A stretch of 64,000 bases of DNA, taken from assembly GCF_035440685.1 (NCBI RefSeq), contig NZ_DAORMW010000027.1. The stretch is one strand, 5' to 3'. The DNA is from Accumulibacter appositus (lineage in GTDB: Bacteria; Pseudomonadota; Gammaproteobacteria; Burkholderiales; Rhodocyclaceae). Below the pieces are notes generated by a model. The model did not search any database, had not been told where the DNA came from, and saw only the letters and a list, made by a program, of their open reading frames with translations. Below are positions 44,263 to 53,554 of the stretch, piece after piece. The translations under genes were made by a program, and so were the position numbers. The number at the start of each line of letters is the position of its first letter. Positions within the stretch are counted from its first letter, which is position 1.

Positions 44263-45702
44263 ATGCCCCGCGATACCAAGATCGTTGCCACCCTCGGTCC
44301 CGCGTCGTCGGACGCGGATGTGCTCGAACATATGATCCGCGCCGGCGTCGATGTCGTGCGCCTCAACTTTTCCCATGGCAAACCGCAGGATCACATCGCC
44401 CGCGCGCAGCTGGTGCGCGAGGCCGCTGCCCGTGTCGGACGCCCGGTCGGAATCCTTGCCGACCTGCAGGGCCCGAAAATCCGCGTTGGCAAGTTCGCCG
44501 ACGGCAAGATCTGGCTGGACAAAGGCGCACCCTTCATCCTCGACGCAAAATGCGAACTGGGTGATGCCAGCCGCGCCGGCCTGGACTACAAGGATCTGAC
44601 GCGCGACGTCTCGTCAGGCAGCATCCTCCTGCTCGACGACGGTCGCATCGTGCTCGAGGTGCAGCGCGTGCTTGGCTCGGAAATCTTCACCATCGTTCGT
44701 CACGGCGGCGAACTCTCCGACAACAAGGGCATCAACCGCCAGGGAGGCGGGCTTTCCGCCGCTGCGCTGACCGCCAAGGACATGGACGACATTCGTACCG
44801 CGGCCAGTATCGACGTCGATTTCCTTGCCATTTCGTTTCCCAAGAGCGCGGCCGACATGTACATGGCCAAGCAGTTGATGCATGCGGCGGGCGGACACGC
44901 ACTGACCATCGCCAAGATCGAACGCGTCGAAGCGGTCGCCGCTCTGGAAGAGATCATCAGTGCCTCGGACGGCATCATGGTGGCCCGCGGCGACCTCGCC
45001 GTGGAGGTCGGCGATGCCGCCGTACCGGCGCTGCAGAAGCGCATGATTCGTATGGCACGCGAGAACAACAAGCTGGTGATTACCGCCACCCAGATGATGG
45101 AGTCGATGATCGTCTCGCCGGCGCCGACCCGCGCCGAAGTTTCCGACGTCGCCAACGCGGTGCTTGACGGCACCGACGCGGTGATGCTCTCGGCTGAAAC
45201 CGCTGCCGGACGCTATCCGGTCGAAACCATCGAAGCAATGGCTAGAATCTGCGTGGAAGCAGAGAAATCCGCCGAAGTGGCACTTGAGCGCGACTTCCTG
45301 AACCACGTATTCACGCGCATCGACCAGACGATTTCGCTGGCCGCGATCTGGGCGGCGCATCACCTGAAAGTCAAAGCCATCGCCGCGCTCACCGCCTCCG
45401 GTTCGACGGCTCTCTGGATGAGCCGTCTGAACTGCGGCGTCCCGGTCTACGCGCTGACCCCGCGCAGCGAGGCGCTGACCAAGATGAGCCTCTATCGTGC
45501 GGTCTCGCCGGTGCTGATGAGCGAGCAGCCGAGTAGCCGCGATGAGCTACTCTATGCGGCCGAGCAGCTGCTGATCGAGGCAGGCATGGTCCAAAAAGGC
45601 GACTTCATCGTGCTCACTGCCGGCGAACCGATGGGCAACAGCGGCGGCACCAACACGCTGAAAATCGTCCGCGTCGGCGATCAGCAGCCGGCTGCTAGCT
45701 GA
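44263..45702 (+). CDS. pyk: Pyruvate kinase
   Basis: The 479-residue product begins MPRDTKIVATLGPASSD and has the barrel-domain motifs NFSHGKPQDH, LADLQGPKIRVGKF and the active-site signature LTIAKIERVEAVAALEEI. GIMVARGDLAVEVG and ITATQMMESMI follow, with a C-terminal allosteric domain (ALTASGSTALWMSRL). It makes pyruvate and ATP from phosphoenolpyruvate and ADP. The longer open frame upstream (from 44011) has no homology, and AGGAAC precedes the chosen ATG. It has its own transcription unit, cut off from gapA by a terminator. Confidence 0.96.
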   Translation: MPRDTKIVATLGPASSDADVLEHMIRAGVDVVRLNFSHGKPQDHIARAQLVREAAARVGRPVGILADLQGPKIRVGKFADGKIWLDKGAPFILDAKCELGDASRAGLDYKDLTRDVSSGSILLLDDGRIVLEVQRVLGSEIFTIVRHGGELSDNKGINRQGGGLSAAALTAKDMDDIRTAASIDVDFLAISFPKSAADMYMAKQLMHAAGGHALTIAKIERVEAVAALEEIISASDGIMVARGDLAVEVGDAAVPALQKRMIRMARENNKLVITATQMMESMIVSPAPTRAEVSDVANAVLDGTDAVMLSAETAAGRYPVETIEAMARICVEAEKSAEVALERDFLNHVFTRIDQTISLAAIWAAHHLKVKAIAALTASGSTALWMSRLNCGVPVYALTPRSEALTKMSLYRAVSPVLMSEQPSSRDELLYAAEQLLIEAGMVQKGDFIVLTAGEPMGNSGGTNTLKIVRVGDQQPAAS

Positions 45703-45801
45703 CGCCCGTCAACCAGGAACCACGAAAGTGCAGCTGATTCAGATGTCTGCAACCCCAGCCCGGCGTGCCAGCGTGCCCGGCTGCGCTTTCGGGATGCCGT
45801 C

Positions 45802-47127
45802 GTGAGCGATCCGCACTCGCCGCTGCGACTCCCGGTGCTCGAACCGACTACGCTGCGTGCTGCGCTCAATGCCGAGTTCCACGCACGCTCGCCGCTGCCG
45901 CTAAGCAGCCCGGCGCGCGTCTCGCAGCTGGTGTTTGCGAACGCCTCCAGCGACACGACCGCAGAGCGTGCCCACCTCGCTCAACTCGAGCGGCTCGTCA
46001 ACGGGGAATTGCTCGAGGGCTCCGATAGCCATCGGCTACTTGCTGCCAAAGGCATCGTCTTGCGCTGGGAGCTGCATACCGAGTTTTCGAGTTATACCTT
46101 TTACCGCCAGTCGGCGACTGCTGAGTCGCAAGACCCTGGCACAAGTGCCCTGGAAGCACTACCCAGCGAATGGCTCGCAGCAATCCCCGGCGAGCTCCTC
46201 GTCGCCACTCACGTCGATCTGCAGTCGAGCGCAAACGTATCGCCGGAATCGATGACCAGCGGGCTGTCACCAACCGGGCCGCCGGTGGTTGCCGCGCGGG
46301 TCGCAGACAATGCTGCATGGGTGTTTACCAACTTTCTCTTCGAGCAGGGGTTTTCGCGATTTCAGATTCTCGACGTCAAGCTGACGCAGCGCCAGGCCGG
46401 CAGGACGGTACAGCGACTCCTGGATATCGAGACCTATCGTCTGTTGTCGCTGCTCGCCCTGCCGATCGCCAAGGAAGTCGGCAACTGGCTGACCCCGGCG
46501 GAAAACAAACTGGCCGAAATGGTCGACCAGATCGGCCTGGCCAATTCGCTGGCCGACGAACGCCACGTGCTGGCGCAATTGACCAGCCTGGCCACCGAAG
46601 TCGAGCACTCGATCGCGCGCACGGCTTTCCGCTTCGGCGCCGCGCGTGCTTACCACGACCTGGTCATGCAGCGCGTTGGCGAGCTACGCGAGCGGCGTGT
46701 CGCCGGCTGCCCGACCTTTGCCGAAATCATGCAACGACGACTGGCGCCGGCCGTGCATACCTGCATCGCCATGGCCGACCGGCAAGATGAACTGTCCGAC
46801 CGTCTGACCCGCACCTGCGAGCTGCTGCGTACCCGTGTCGAGGTTGAACTGGAACGTCAGAACCAGGAGCAACTGCTGCAGATGAACCGCCGCGCCCGGC
46901 TACAACTGCGACTGCAGGAGACCGTCGAAGGGCTATCGGTGGTGGCCATCACTTACTATGGATCGCAACTGGTGCACTACCTCGCCAAGGGTGGCAAGAC
47001 CTTGCTGCCGGTGCTGTCGCCAGAAATTGCCGCCGCGCTTTCGATCCCGCTGATCGCCGCAGCCGCGATGTTTGGTATCTGGCGAATGCGCAAGCGCCTG
47101 CGCCAGGAGGAAGAGCGCGAACACTGA
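45802..47127 (+). CDS. DUF3422 family membrane-associated protein
   Basis: The 441-residue protein opens (GTG) MSDPHSPLRLPVLEPTTLRA and has LRWELHTEFSSYTFYR, ILDVKLTQRQAGRTVQRLLDIETYRLLSLLALP and a long helical region. Two C-terminal hydrophobic segments (YLAKGGKTLLPVLSPEIAAALSIPLI) precede a basic tail. This matches DUF3422, conserved in alpha- and betaproteobacteria, whose function is unknown. The central part is predicted coiled coil with a membrane anchor at the end. It lies between pyk and purC, each with its own leader. Confidence 0.85.
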   Translation: MSDPHSPLRLPVLEPTTLRAALNAEFHARSPLPLSSPARVSQLVFANASSDTTAERAHLAQLERLVNGELLEGSDSHRLLAAKGIVLRWELHTEFSSYTFYRQSATAESQDPGTSALEALPSEWLAAIPGELLVATHVDLQSSANVSPESMTSGLSPTGPPVVAARVADNAAWVFTNFLFEQGFSRFQILDVKLTQRQAGRTVQRLLDIETYRLLSLLALPIAKEVGNWLTPAENKLAEMVDQIGLANSLADERHVLAQLTSLATEVEHSIARTAFRFGAARAYHDLVMQRVGELRERRVAGCPTFAEIMQRRLAPAVHTCIAMADRQDELSDRLTRTCELLRTRVEVELERQNQEQLLQMNRRARLQLRLQETVEGLSVVAITYYGSQLVHYLAKGGKTLLPVLSPEIAAALSIPLIAAAAMFGIWRMRKRLRQEEEREH

Positions 47128-47302
47128 TCGTCGGGGCCAGCTGGGCCGAACCATGGCCGGGCCGTCGTACGGGGCGCTGGGAAAACCTCGCTCCTGCCAG
47201 CGATGGCCAGGACGCACTCTCGGTGCCTGCGATGTGTCCTATAATCCCAAAGCTCGACATTCGCCCCTGCGATTTCACCATTTCCCCCACCGGATCAGCC
47301 AC

Positions 47303-48241
47303 GTGACCGACGCCCTCTTTGAATCGACGATCAAGAGCCTGCCACTGCTAGGCCGCGGAAAGGTGCGCGACATCTATGCCGTTGGCGAAGACCAGCTGCT
47401 GATCGTCACCAGCGATCGCCTCTCCGCCTTTGACGTCGTCCTGCCCGACCCGATTCCCGGCAAGGGCCAGCTGCTCACCCAGCTGGCCTGCTTCTGGTTC
47501 GAAAAACTCGCGGCCATCGTCCCCAACCAGATGACCGGAATCGCTCCCGAAACGGTGGTCGCGGCCGACGAGCGCGCCCAGGTACGCGGCCGGGCACTGG
47601 TCGTCAAGCGCCTGCGACCGCTGCCGATCGAAGCGGTGGTGCGCGGCTATCTGATCGGTTCGGGGTGGAAGGACTACCAGGCCACCGGTGCCGTTTGCGG
47701 CATCCCGCTGGCGCCGGGACTGCGTCTGGCGAGCCGCTTGCCGGCGCCGATCTTCACGCCCGCGACCAAGGCCGCCATCGGCGATCACGACGAAAACGTG
47801 TCTTTCGAACGCGCGCAAGCCGACTGTGCGAGCGCGCTGGCCGACCTCCTTGCCGTCGCCGGCAAGAGCGGCGCCGAGATTGCCACCCAGGCGCGCGATG
47901 TGGCGATCGCCCTGTACACCGCTGCTGCCGAGCATGCCGCTGCGCGTGGCATCATCATCGCCGACACCAAGTTCGAGTTCGGCCTCGATGCCGCCGGCAC
48001 GCTACACCTCATCGACGAAGTACTGACTCCGGACTCGTCGCGGTTCTGGCCGGCCGATGACTACCGCGAAGGCAGGAATCCGCCGTCCTACGACAAGCAA
48101 TACATCCGCGACTATCTGGAAACGCTGCCCTGGGACAAACAGGCACCTGGCCCAAGCTTGCCGATGGCGGTGATCGCCGGGACGCGTGCCAGGTACGCCG
48201 AGGCCCTGCAGCGCCTCACCGGAGAGAAGCCTGTCCAGTGA
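47303..48241 (+). CDS. purC: SAICAR synthetase (phosphoribosylaminoimidazole-succinocarboxamide synthase)
   Basis: A 312-residue PurC of the longer type: LLGRGKVRDIYAVGEDQLLIVTSDR holds the ATP-binding start, and LPIEAVVRGYLIGSGWKDYQ, IADTKFEFGLDAAGTLHLIDEVLTPDSSRFW and KQYIRDYLE are family landmarks. It joins CAIR and aspartate with ATP in purine synthesis. The start is GTG at 47303 with MTDALFESTI. No other purine gene is adjacent. The double-hairpin repeat copy 2 follows 65 bases after the stop. Confidence 0.97.
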   Translation: MTDALFESTIKSLPLLGRGKVRDIYAVGEDQLLIVTSDRLSAFDVVLPDPIPGKGQLLTQLACFWFEKLAAIVPNQMTGIAPETVVAADERAQVRGRALVVKRLRPLPIEAVVRGYLIGSGWKDYQATGAVCGIPLAPGLRLASRLPAPIFTPATKAAIGDHDENVSFERAQADCASALADLLAVAGKSGAEIATQARDVAIALYTAAAEHAAARGIIIADTKFEFGLDAAGTLHLIDEVLTPDSSRFWPADDYREGRNPPSYDKQYIRDYLETLPWDKQAPGPSLPMAVIAGTRARYAEALQRLTGEKPVQ

Positions 48242-48305
48242 CCGCCGCGCACGCGCGGCGCATGACAACCGGCGCAACGGTCGTGAGCGTTGCCCTCAAT
48301 CCCGG

Positions 48306-48361
48306 CCCTTTTCCCGCTTGGGGGAGAAGGGAGATGCGTGAGTCGCGGTCGCGACTTTCAC
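48306..48361. repeat. Double-hairpin repeat element, copy 2
   Basis: A 10-bp stem (CCCTTTTCCC / GGGAGAAGGG, one G-U pair) is followed by GTG-AGTCGC-GGTC-GCGACT-TT-CAC. It matches 17357-17411 in architecture, with loop bases changed but stems kept. Confidence 0.7.
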
Positions 48362-48387
48362 GCTAGGCCCTTCAGCAAGGAGACCGC

Positions 48388-49161
48388 ATGGGTCTAGAAG
48401 CCACGTCACCCGAGCGGCGCCGAGCGCCGTTGAATGTTCGCAGCGTCGCCGTCGGCCAGCCCCTGCTATGGTTGGCCGAAGCCTGGCGCGATATGCGCGC
48501 CAACCCCATCGCCAGCCTCTCCTATGGTCTGCTGTTCGCCATCTTTGGCGACCTGATCACCATCTTTGCCTGGCGCCAAGGGCATCTCTTCATCGCCGCT
48601 ACTTCCGGCTTCCTGCTGATTGCGCCGCTGCTCTGCGGCGGCTTGTATGAGATCAGCCGCCGCCGCCAGGCGGGTCAATCTTCGACTTTTCTGGTATCGC
48701 TGGCGGGCGGTCGCCGCAACGCGCGCGAACTGATCAAGCTGGGCGTCCTGCTGGCCCTCGTCGGATTGTCCTGGGAGCGCATCTCGACGCTGCTCTTCCT
48801 GCTCCTGGCACCGCATATCCCGCCTGATCTACTGAGCTTGCTGGCCGAGATGCCCAAGCTGCCAGAAAACCGCGATCTGATGATCATCTGGCTGCTCAGC
48901 GGTGGCAGTCTGGCTTTGCTTGTCTTCGCCATTACCGTCGTTTCGGTGCCGCTGTTGCTCGATCGCCGGGTGGACTTCATTGCCGCAATGCGCACCAGCC
49001 TGCGTGCGGTCGATGCCAACATCCGCTTGATGATTCTCTGGGCGGCGATGGTTGCAACGCTGACCGTGCTTGGCATTGGCACGCTTTTTTTTGGCCTGAT
49101 CGTTCTCATGCCCCTGATCGGGCACGCCTCCTGGCACGCCTATCGCGACCTTGTAGAATAG
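48388..49161 (+). CDS. DUF2189 (BPSS1780-type) membrane protein
   Basis: The 257-residue protein has a cytoplasmic start (about 35 residues) then six hydrophobic segments. LLWLAEAWRDMRANPIASLSYGLLFAIFG, LIAPLLCGGLYEISRRRQAG and VFAITVVSVPLLLDRRVDFIAAMRTS are the DUF2189 landmarks. Function is unknown; the conserved arrangement resembles small integral membrane transport or scaffold proteins. AAGGAG lies upstream of the ATG. It is followed after 84 bases by the M3 peptidase gene. Confidence 0.87.
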   Translation: MGLEATSPERRRAPLNVRSVAVGQPLLWLAEAWRDMRANPIASLSYGLLFAIFGDLITIFAWRQGHLFIAATSGFLLIAPLLCGGLYEISRRRQAGQSSTFLVSLAGGRRNARELIKLGVLLALVGLSWERISTLLFLLLAPHIPPDLLSLLAEMPKLPENRDLMIIWLLSGGSLALLVFAITVVSVPLLLDRRVDFIAAMRTSLRAVDANIRLMILWAAMVATLTVLGIGTLFFGLIVLMPLIGHASWHAYRDLVE

Positions 49162-49245
49162 CGAGCTGCCAGCACCACCAGGTCAGCCAGTTCACCGGCC
49201 ACGAACAAGCGCTCAGCGCTCTCCTCTGCACCCACGGAACCCTTG

Positions 49246-51333
49246 ATGACTGCCACCCCCCCGTCCGACAATCCCCTCCTCGACTTCTCCGGCCTGCCCC
49301 GCTTCGACGCCATCGCACCGAACGACGTGCAGCCGGCGATTGGCCAGCTGCTCGACGACTGCCGCGCGCTGGTACTGCGGCTGACCGCAACAGGCGCCGC
49401 CAAGACCTGGGACGACTTTGCCGCAGCACTCACCGACGGCCTCGAACCGCTGTCGCGCGCCTGGGGAATCGTCGGCCATTTGCACGCGGTCAATGACGTC
49501 CCCGCGTGGCGCGAGGCATATAACCGCATGCTCCCGGAAATCTCGCGCTTCTACGCCGAATTTGGCCAGAATCTCGAGCTCTTCGCCGGCTATCAGGCAA
49601 TCGCCCAGAGCGATGAATACGCACGCCTTTCGCCAGCGCAGCAGCGCATCATCGACAACGAGATTCGTGATTTTCGACTCGCCGGAGCGGAATTGCGCGA
49701 CGACCAGAAACCGCGCTTTCAGGCGATTTCCGAGGAACTCTCGCAGCTTTCGGCCAAGTTCTCGGAAAACCTGCTCGACGCCACCAACGCCTTTGCCGAG
49801 TTCGTAGACGACCAGGCCGAACTTGCCGGCCTGCCAGACGACGCCCGCCAGGCGGCGCGCGAGGCAGCCGAGAAGGATGGCCAAAGCGGCTGGAAGTTTA
49901 CCCTGCACATGCCCTCCTACCTGCCGGTGATGCAATACGCCGACAGTCGCCGCCTGCGCGCGCTGATGTACCGTGCCTACACCACGCGCGCCGCCGAATT
50001 CGGCGCTGCCGAGCTCGACAATACGCAATTGATCTACCAGATCCTCCGCCTGCGCCGCGAAGAAGCGCAACTCCTCGGCTACGCCAACTTCGCCGAAGTC
50101 TCGCTGGTGCCAAAGATGGCCACCTCGGTGCCACAGGTGCTCGAGTTCCTGCGCGACATGGCGACCAAGGCGCGCGCTTTTGCCGAACAGGATATCGCCG
50201 AGCTGCGCGCCTTCGCGCGTAGCGAGCTGCAACTCGAATGTATGGAAGCCTGGGATGTCGGCTACGTTTCCGAAAAGCTCCTGCAGCAGCGCTACGCCTT
50301 CTCGGAGCAGGAAGTGAAGCAGTATTTCACCGAAGACAAGGTCCTCAGCGGCCTTTTCAAGGTCATTGAAAGCCTGTTCGGTGTCTGCCTGAAGCCTGAC
50401 CGTGCACCCGTCTGGCATCAGGACGTCCGCTTCTTCCGCATCGAAACGCAGGCCGGCGAACTGCTTGGCCAGTTCTATCTCGACCTTTACGCTCGCGAAA
50501 CGAAGCGTGGTGGCGCCTGGATGGACGAAGCGATCACGCGCCGCCGACTGCGCTCCGGGTCGACGGCGAGCGGCGACATCCAAAAGCCGGTGGCCTACCT
50601 CAACTGCAACTTCTCGCGGCCAATCGGCAGCAAGGATGGCCAAGCGCGGCCGGCGACCTTCAGCCATGACGAAGTGATCACCCTCTTCCACGAGACCGGC
50701 CACGGACTGCACCACCTGCTGACGCGGGTAGATGAGCTGGCGGTCGCCGGTATCCACGGCGTCGAGTGGGACGCCGTCGAACTACCGTCGCAGTTCATGG
50801 AAAACTACTGCTGGGAGTGGAGCGTCGTGCAGGAAATGAGCAGCCATGTCGACACTGGCCAGCCGCTGCCACGCGCCCTGTTCGACAAGATGCTGGCCGC
50901 CAAGAACTTCCAGAGCGGCATGCAGACTCTGCGCCAGATCGAGTTTTCGCTTTTCGACCTGCTGCTGCACAGCGACTTCGACCCGGATGGAGAGCGCAGC
51001 GTGCTCGACCTGCTCGGCGAAGTGCGCCGCGAAGTCGCGGTTCTTGTGCCGCCCGAGTGGCATCGCTTCCCGAACAGCTTCGCGCACATCTTCGCCGGTG
51101 GTTACGGCGCCGGCTACTACAGCTACAAGTGGGCCGAGGTCCTCTCGGCCGATTGCTACGGCGCCTTCGAAGAGACCGGCGACCCCTTCGACCAGGCCAC
51201 CGGCCAACGCTTCCTGAACAGTATTCTCTCGGTCGGCGGCAGTCGTGCGGCAATCGAAAACTTCCGTGCCTTCCGCGGTCGCGATCCGCAAGTCGACGCC
51301 CTGCTCAGGCACAGCGGCATGGTTCCCGCGTAG
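49246..51333 (+). CDS. prlC: Oligopeptidase A (M3 family metallopeptidase)
   Basis: A 695-residue zinc peptidase with the M3 active site FHETGHGLHHLL, HExxH at residues 482-486 and the third ligand Glu in the following helix (GVEWDAVELPSQFMENYCWE). NPLLDFSGLPRFDAI at the N-terminus and YYSYKWAEVLSADCYGAFEE near the end are typical of oligopeptidase A. It degrades short cytoplasmic peptides, including cleaved signal peptides. A TTG three bases before the ATG extends the frame, but ATG at 49246 is preferred. The DUF4124-glutaredoxin gene follows by 25 bases. Confidence 0.95.
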   Translation: MTATPPSDNPLLDFSGLPRFDAIAPNDVQPAIGQLLDDCRALVLRLTATGAAKTWDDFAAALTDGLEPLSRAWGIVGHLHAVNDVPAWREAYNRMLPEISRFYAEFGQNLELFAGYQAIAQSDEYARLSPAQQRIIDNEIRDFRLAGAELRDDQKPRFQAISEELSQLSAKFSENLLDATNAFAEFVDDQAELAGLPDDARQAAREAAEKDGQSGWKFTLHMPSYLPVMQYADSRRLRALMYRAYTTRAAEFGAAELDNTQLIYQILRLRREEAQLLGYANFAEVSLVPKMATSVPQVLEFLRDMATKARAFAEQDIAELRAFARSELQLECMEAWDVGYVSEKLLQQRYAFSEQEVKQYFTEDKVLSGLFKVIESLFGVCLKPDRAPVWHQDVRFFRIETQAGELLGQFYLDLYARETKRGGAWMDEAITRRRLRSGSTASGDIQKPVAYLNCNFSRPIGSKDGQARPATFSHDEVITLFHETGHGLHHLLTRVDELAVAGIHGVEWDAVELPSQFMENYCWEWSVVQEMSSHVDTGQPLPRALFDKMLAAKNFQSGMQTLRQIEFSLFDLLLHSDFDPDGERSVLDLLGEVRREVAVLVPPEWHRFPNSFAHIFAGGYGAGYYSYKWAEVLSADCYGAFEETGDPFDQATGQRFLNSILSVGGSRAAIENFRAFRGRDPQVDALLRHSGMVPA

Positions 51334-51358
51334 CGCCCATGACATAGCGAGGTTCTCC

Positions 51359-51877
51359 ATGCACATCACAAGCGCACTGCGTTTCGCCTCCATCGCCACT
51401 GCATTGCTGACCGCCACGCTCGCCGGCGCGCAAACCACTTACCACTGGGTGGACCCGAGCAGCGGTGTCACCGTGATCTCTGACCTGCCACCACCGCCGG
51501 GAACACGCGGAGTGAGCGTCAATGAGGCACCGAGCATCGCCGACGAGCAACAGCGGCTGCCCTACGCCGTACGCCAGGCAAGCGCCAAATTCCCGGTCGT
51601 CCTGTACACCAGCGCCGACTGCGGCGCCTGCCAGCAGGCGCGCGCACTGCTCAATGGCCGTGGCATTCCCTTCTCGGAGAAGCGGCTCACCAGCCAGGAA
51701 GAGCTAACGGCGCTTGGCCGGCAACTAGGCGGCGAGGCCGTGCTGCCAAGCATCAGCGTTGGCCGGCAAAATGCCACCGGCTTTGCAGCCCCGGCCTGGA
51801 ACGAGCTGCTCGACTTGGCCGGCTATCCGGTCACCGCCCCCTATGGCTTCAAGCCCGCTGCCCCGCCCGCCGAATGA
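51359..51877 (+). CDS. Exported DUF4124-glutaredoxin fusion
   Basis: The 172-residue protein has a signal peptide (MHITSALRFASIATALLTATLAGA), a DUF4124-like segment TTYHWVDPSSGVTVISDLPP, and then a glutaredoxin domain with VVLYTSADCGACQQAR (C88-G-A-C91) and GEAVLPSISVGRQ, the cis-Pro region. A C-x2-C thiol oxidoreductase exported to the periplasm would exchange disulfides in envelope proteins. It overlaps nothing but follows prlC closely. It is the last chromosomal-looking gene before the mobile element. Confidence 0.87.
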   Translation: MHITSALRFASIATALLTATLAGAQTTYHWVDPSSGVTVISDLPPPPGTRGVSVNEAPSIADEQQRLPYAVRQASAKFPVVLYTSADCGACQQARALLNGRGIPFSEKRLTSQEELTALGRQLGGEAVLPSISVGRQNATGFAAPAWNELLDLAGYPVTAPYGFKPAAPPAE

Positions 51878-52011
51878 AAATCGCCAGCTGCGAGTTCAAT
51901 CCACATCCAACGACGTTTCAATACATCCAACGAGCAACACATAATCAACTAATAAACAGCTACATACATCCTAAAACGTCGCATTTTGTCTCATGACGTC
52001 GCGTCAAAACC

Positions 52012-52072
52012 GGGTAGCTAAGTGGGTAGCTAGATGGGTAGCTCGCTGCTAGAATCACTCGCAGCTACCCAC
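52012..52072. promoter_or_regulatory. Phased repeats upstream of integrase (possible Int/Xis binding sites)
   Basis: Three direct repeats GGGTAGCT start at 52012, 52024 and 52036, exactly 12 bases apart, followed by the inverted copy AGCTACCCAC at 52063-52072. The surrounding 51878-52241 stretch is AT-rich at first and carries no gene and no tRNA. Recombinase arm sites or an operator are likely uses. Confidence 0.55.
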
Positions 52073-52241
52073 TTCGCACAATGCATCAGCCGACCACGTC
52101 GAGATCAGCCAAGCTAGGAACGGCGCGGCGAACGTGGGACAAAGGTTATCGATGCGAGGGAAAAGTCGCCACAACAACAGACCCTGGTGACCGGGAGCCG
52201 GCAAGAAGGACTCGATTGATCCTGACCGGGAGTCGGACATC

Positions 52242-53501
52242 ATGGGAACCCAGATCAACGTACTCGACGACATCCAGATAAAGCACTGGGTCAACAAAGG
52301 CGCACCAATTGCCCGTTCCGATGGGGGTGGCCTGACTTTCACCCTGTCCGAGGCGGGAACCGCTACGTGGATACTCCGCTACCGGATGGGAGCCGGCCGC
52401 CGCAAGGAACTGACCCTTGGCAATTACCCCGACTTGTCGCTCGCCAAAGCCCGCCAGATGGCCAGAGAACACAGGGTATCAATCGACAAGGGAGAGGACC
52501 CCGCCGCCAAGAAAAAAGTCGAGAAGATGCAGTCCAAGATGGCCTGGACCGTCCGCGCATTGATCGACGACTACAAGCAGAAGAAACTGGTGACGCCCAG
52601 CCTCGCTGAAGGGACCATCTATTACCGAAAGTGGGATCTGGAAAAAGTCATACTGCCCAAGCTCGGGTCGCTGGAAGTTCGGCACATCACGCCGGCCAAG
52701 ATCGTTCACGTGCTTGAGTCGGCAAAGCGTTCCTGGACGATTTCGAAGCGAATTCTGACTTCGTGCAAGCTTCTTTTTGCCCATGCGTGTGGAAAGCGCT
52801 TGATTGACTCCAACCCCGCCGCTGGAATCGACCTGATTGCCCTCATGGGAGAACGCCCACCGATTCGCAAGCGCGTGATGCTGAACGAAGATGAGTTGCG
52901 GACCCTATTGGCCGACATAGACGATATCGGCGTGGAAAACGCCTTGGCCTTCCGGATTCTGCTCGCCACCTGCGTGAGGTCCGTCGAACTGGCGAAAGCC
53001 CGGTGGGAGCACATCGACTTTGATGGTGCAACCTGGTGGGTTCCAGACGATTCCGTGAAGACGCGGAAGGGCTTCCTGGTTCCGCTCACGCCGACTGTCG
53101 CAAACTGGTTCAAGGACCTGCGTGATCTCGCAGGGGAATCTCCATGGGTACTACCAGCGAGGATCGAGCGTCGGCGTCGGCGCCTTGGAGATACCCACGT
53201 TGGTGAAACCACCTTATGGGCCGCTATTTCACGTGCATTCGAGCGCGGTGACATTCAGATCCGAAAATTCACGCCTCACGACACCCGTAGCACGGCAAAG
53301 GGACACATGCGCAACATGGGCATATCCCGAGAGATTTCCGAACTGGCCCTGAATCACACGTTGAAGGGCATGGAAGCGATCTATGACGTCCGTGAAGAGA
53401 TTCCAGAACGTCGGGAAGCCCTGGAACGCTGGGCAAGCTTCATCACGGCGTGCGAAAGCGGGCGGCCGTGGAAGCCGGGCCCGCTTCGGCAGATTGCTTA
53501 G
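52242..53501 (+). CDS. int: P4-type tyrosine integrase
   Basis: A 419-residue phage/ICE integrase. The N-terminal DUF4102-like arm-binding domain (GGGLTFTLSEAGTATWILRY, LGNYPDLSLAKARQMA) leads to a core-binding domain and a catalytic domain with the full tyrosine-recombinase set R246, H346-x2-R349, H372 and Y381. It should integrate and excise the element that begins here. Base composition is more AT-rich than the chromosomal neighbours. It reads away from the chromosomal genes into the element, and the next gene is convergent. Confidence 0.95.
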   Translation: MGTQINVLDDIQIKHWVNKGAPIARSDGGGLTFTLSEAGTATWILRYRMGAGRRKELTLGNYPDLSLAKARQMAREHRVSIDKGEDPAAKKKVEKMQSKMAWTVRALIDDYKQKKLVTPSLAEGTIYYRKWDLEKVILPKLGSLEVRHITPAKIVHVLESAKRSWTISKRILTSCKLLFAHACGKRLIDSNPAAGIDLIALMGERPPIRKRVMLNEDELRTLLADIDDIGVENALAFRILLATCVRSVELAKARWEHIDFDGATWWVPDDSVKTRKGFLVPLTPTVANWFKDLRDLAGESPWVLPARIERRRRRLGDTHVGETTLWAAISRAFERGDIQIRKFTPHDTRSTAKGHMRNMGISREISELALNHTLKGMEAIYDVREEIPERREALERWASFITACESGRPWKPGPLRQIA

Positions 53502-53554
53502 CTTCGCCAACGTGAGGAACTGATTGGGCGATGTCCGCGATATCCCGATTTTTC

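Noticed and set aside
51878..52241. tRNA gene or tRNA fragment as integrase attachment site
   Set aside because: No T-arm or cloverleaf pattern is visible on either strand.
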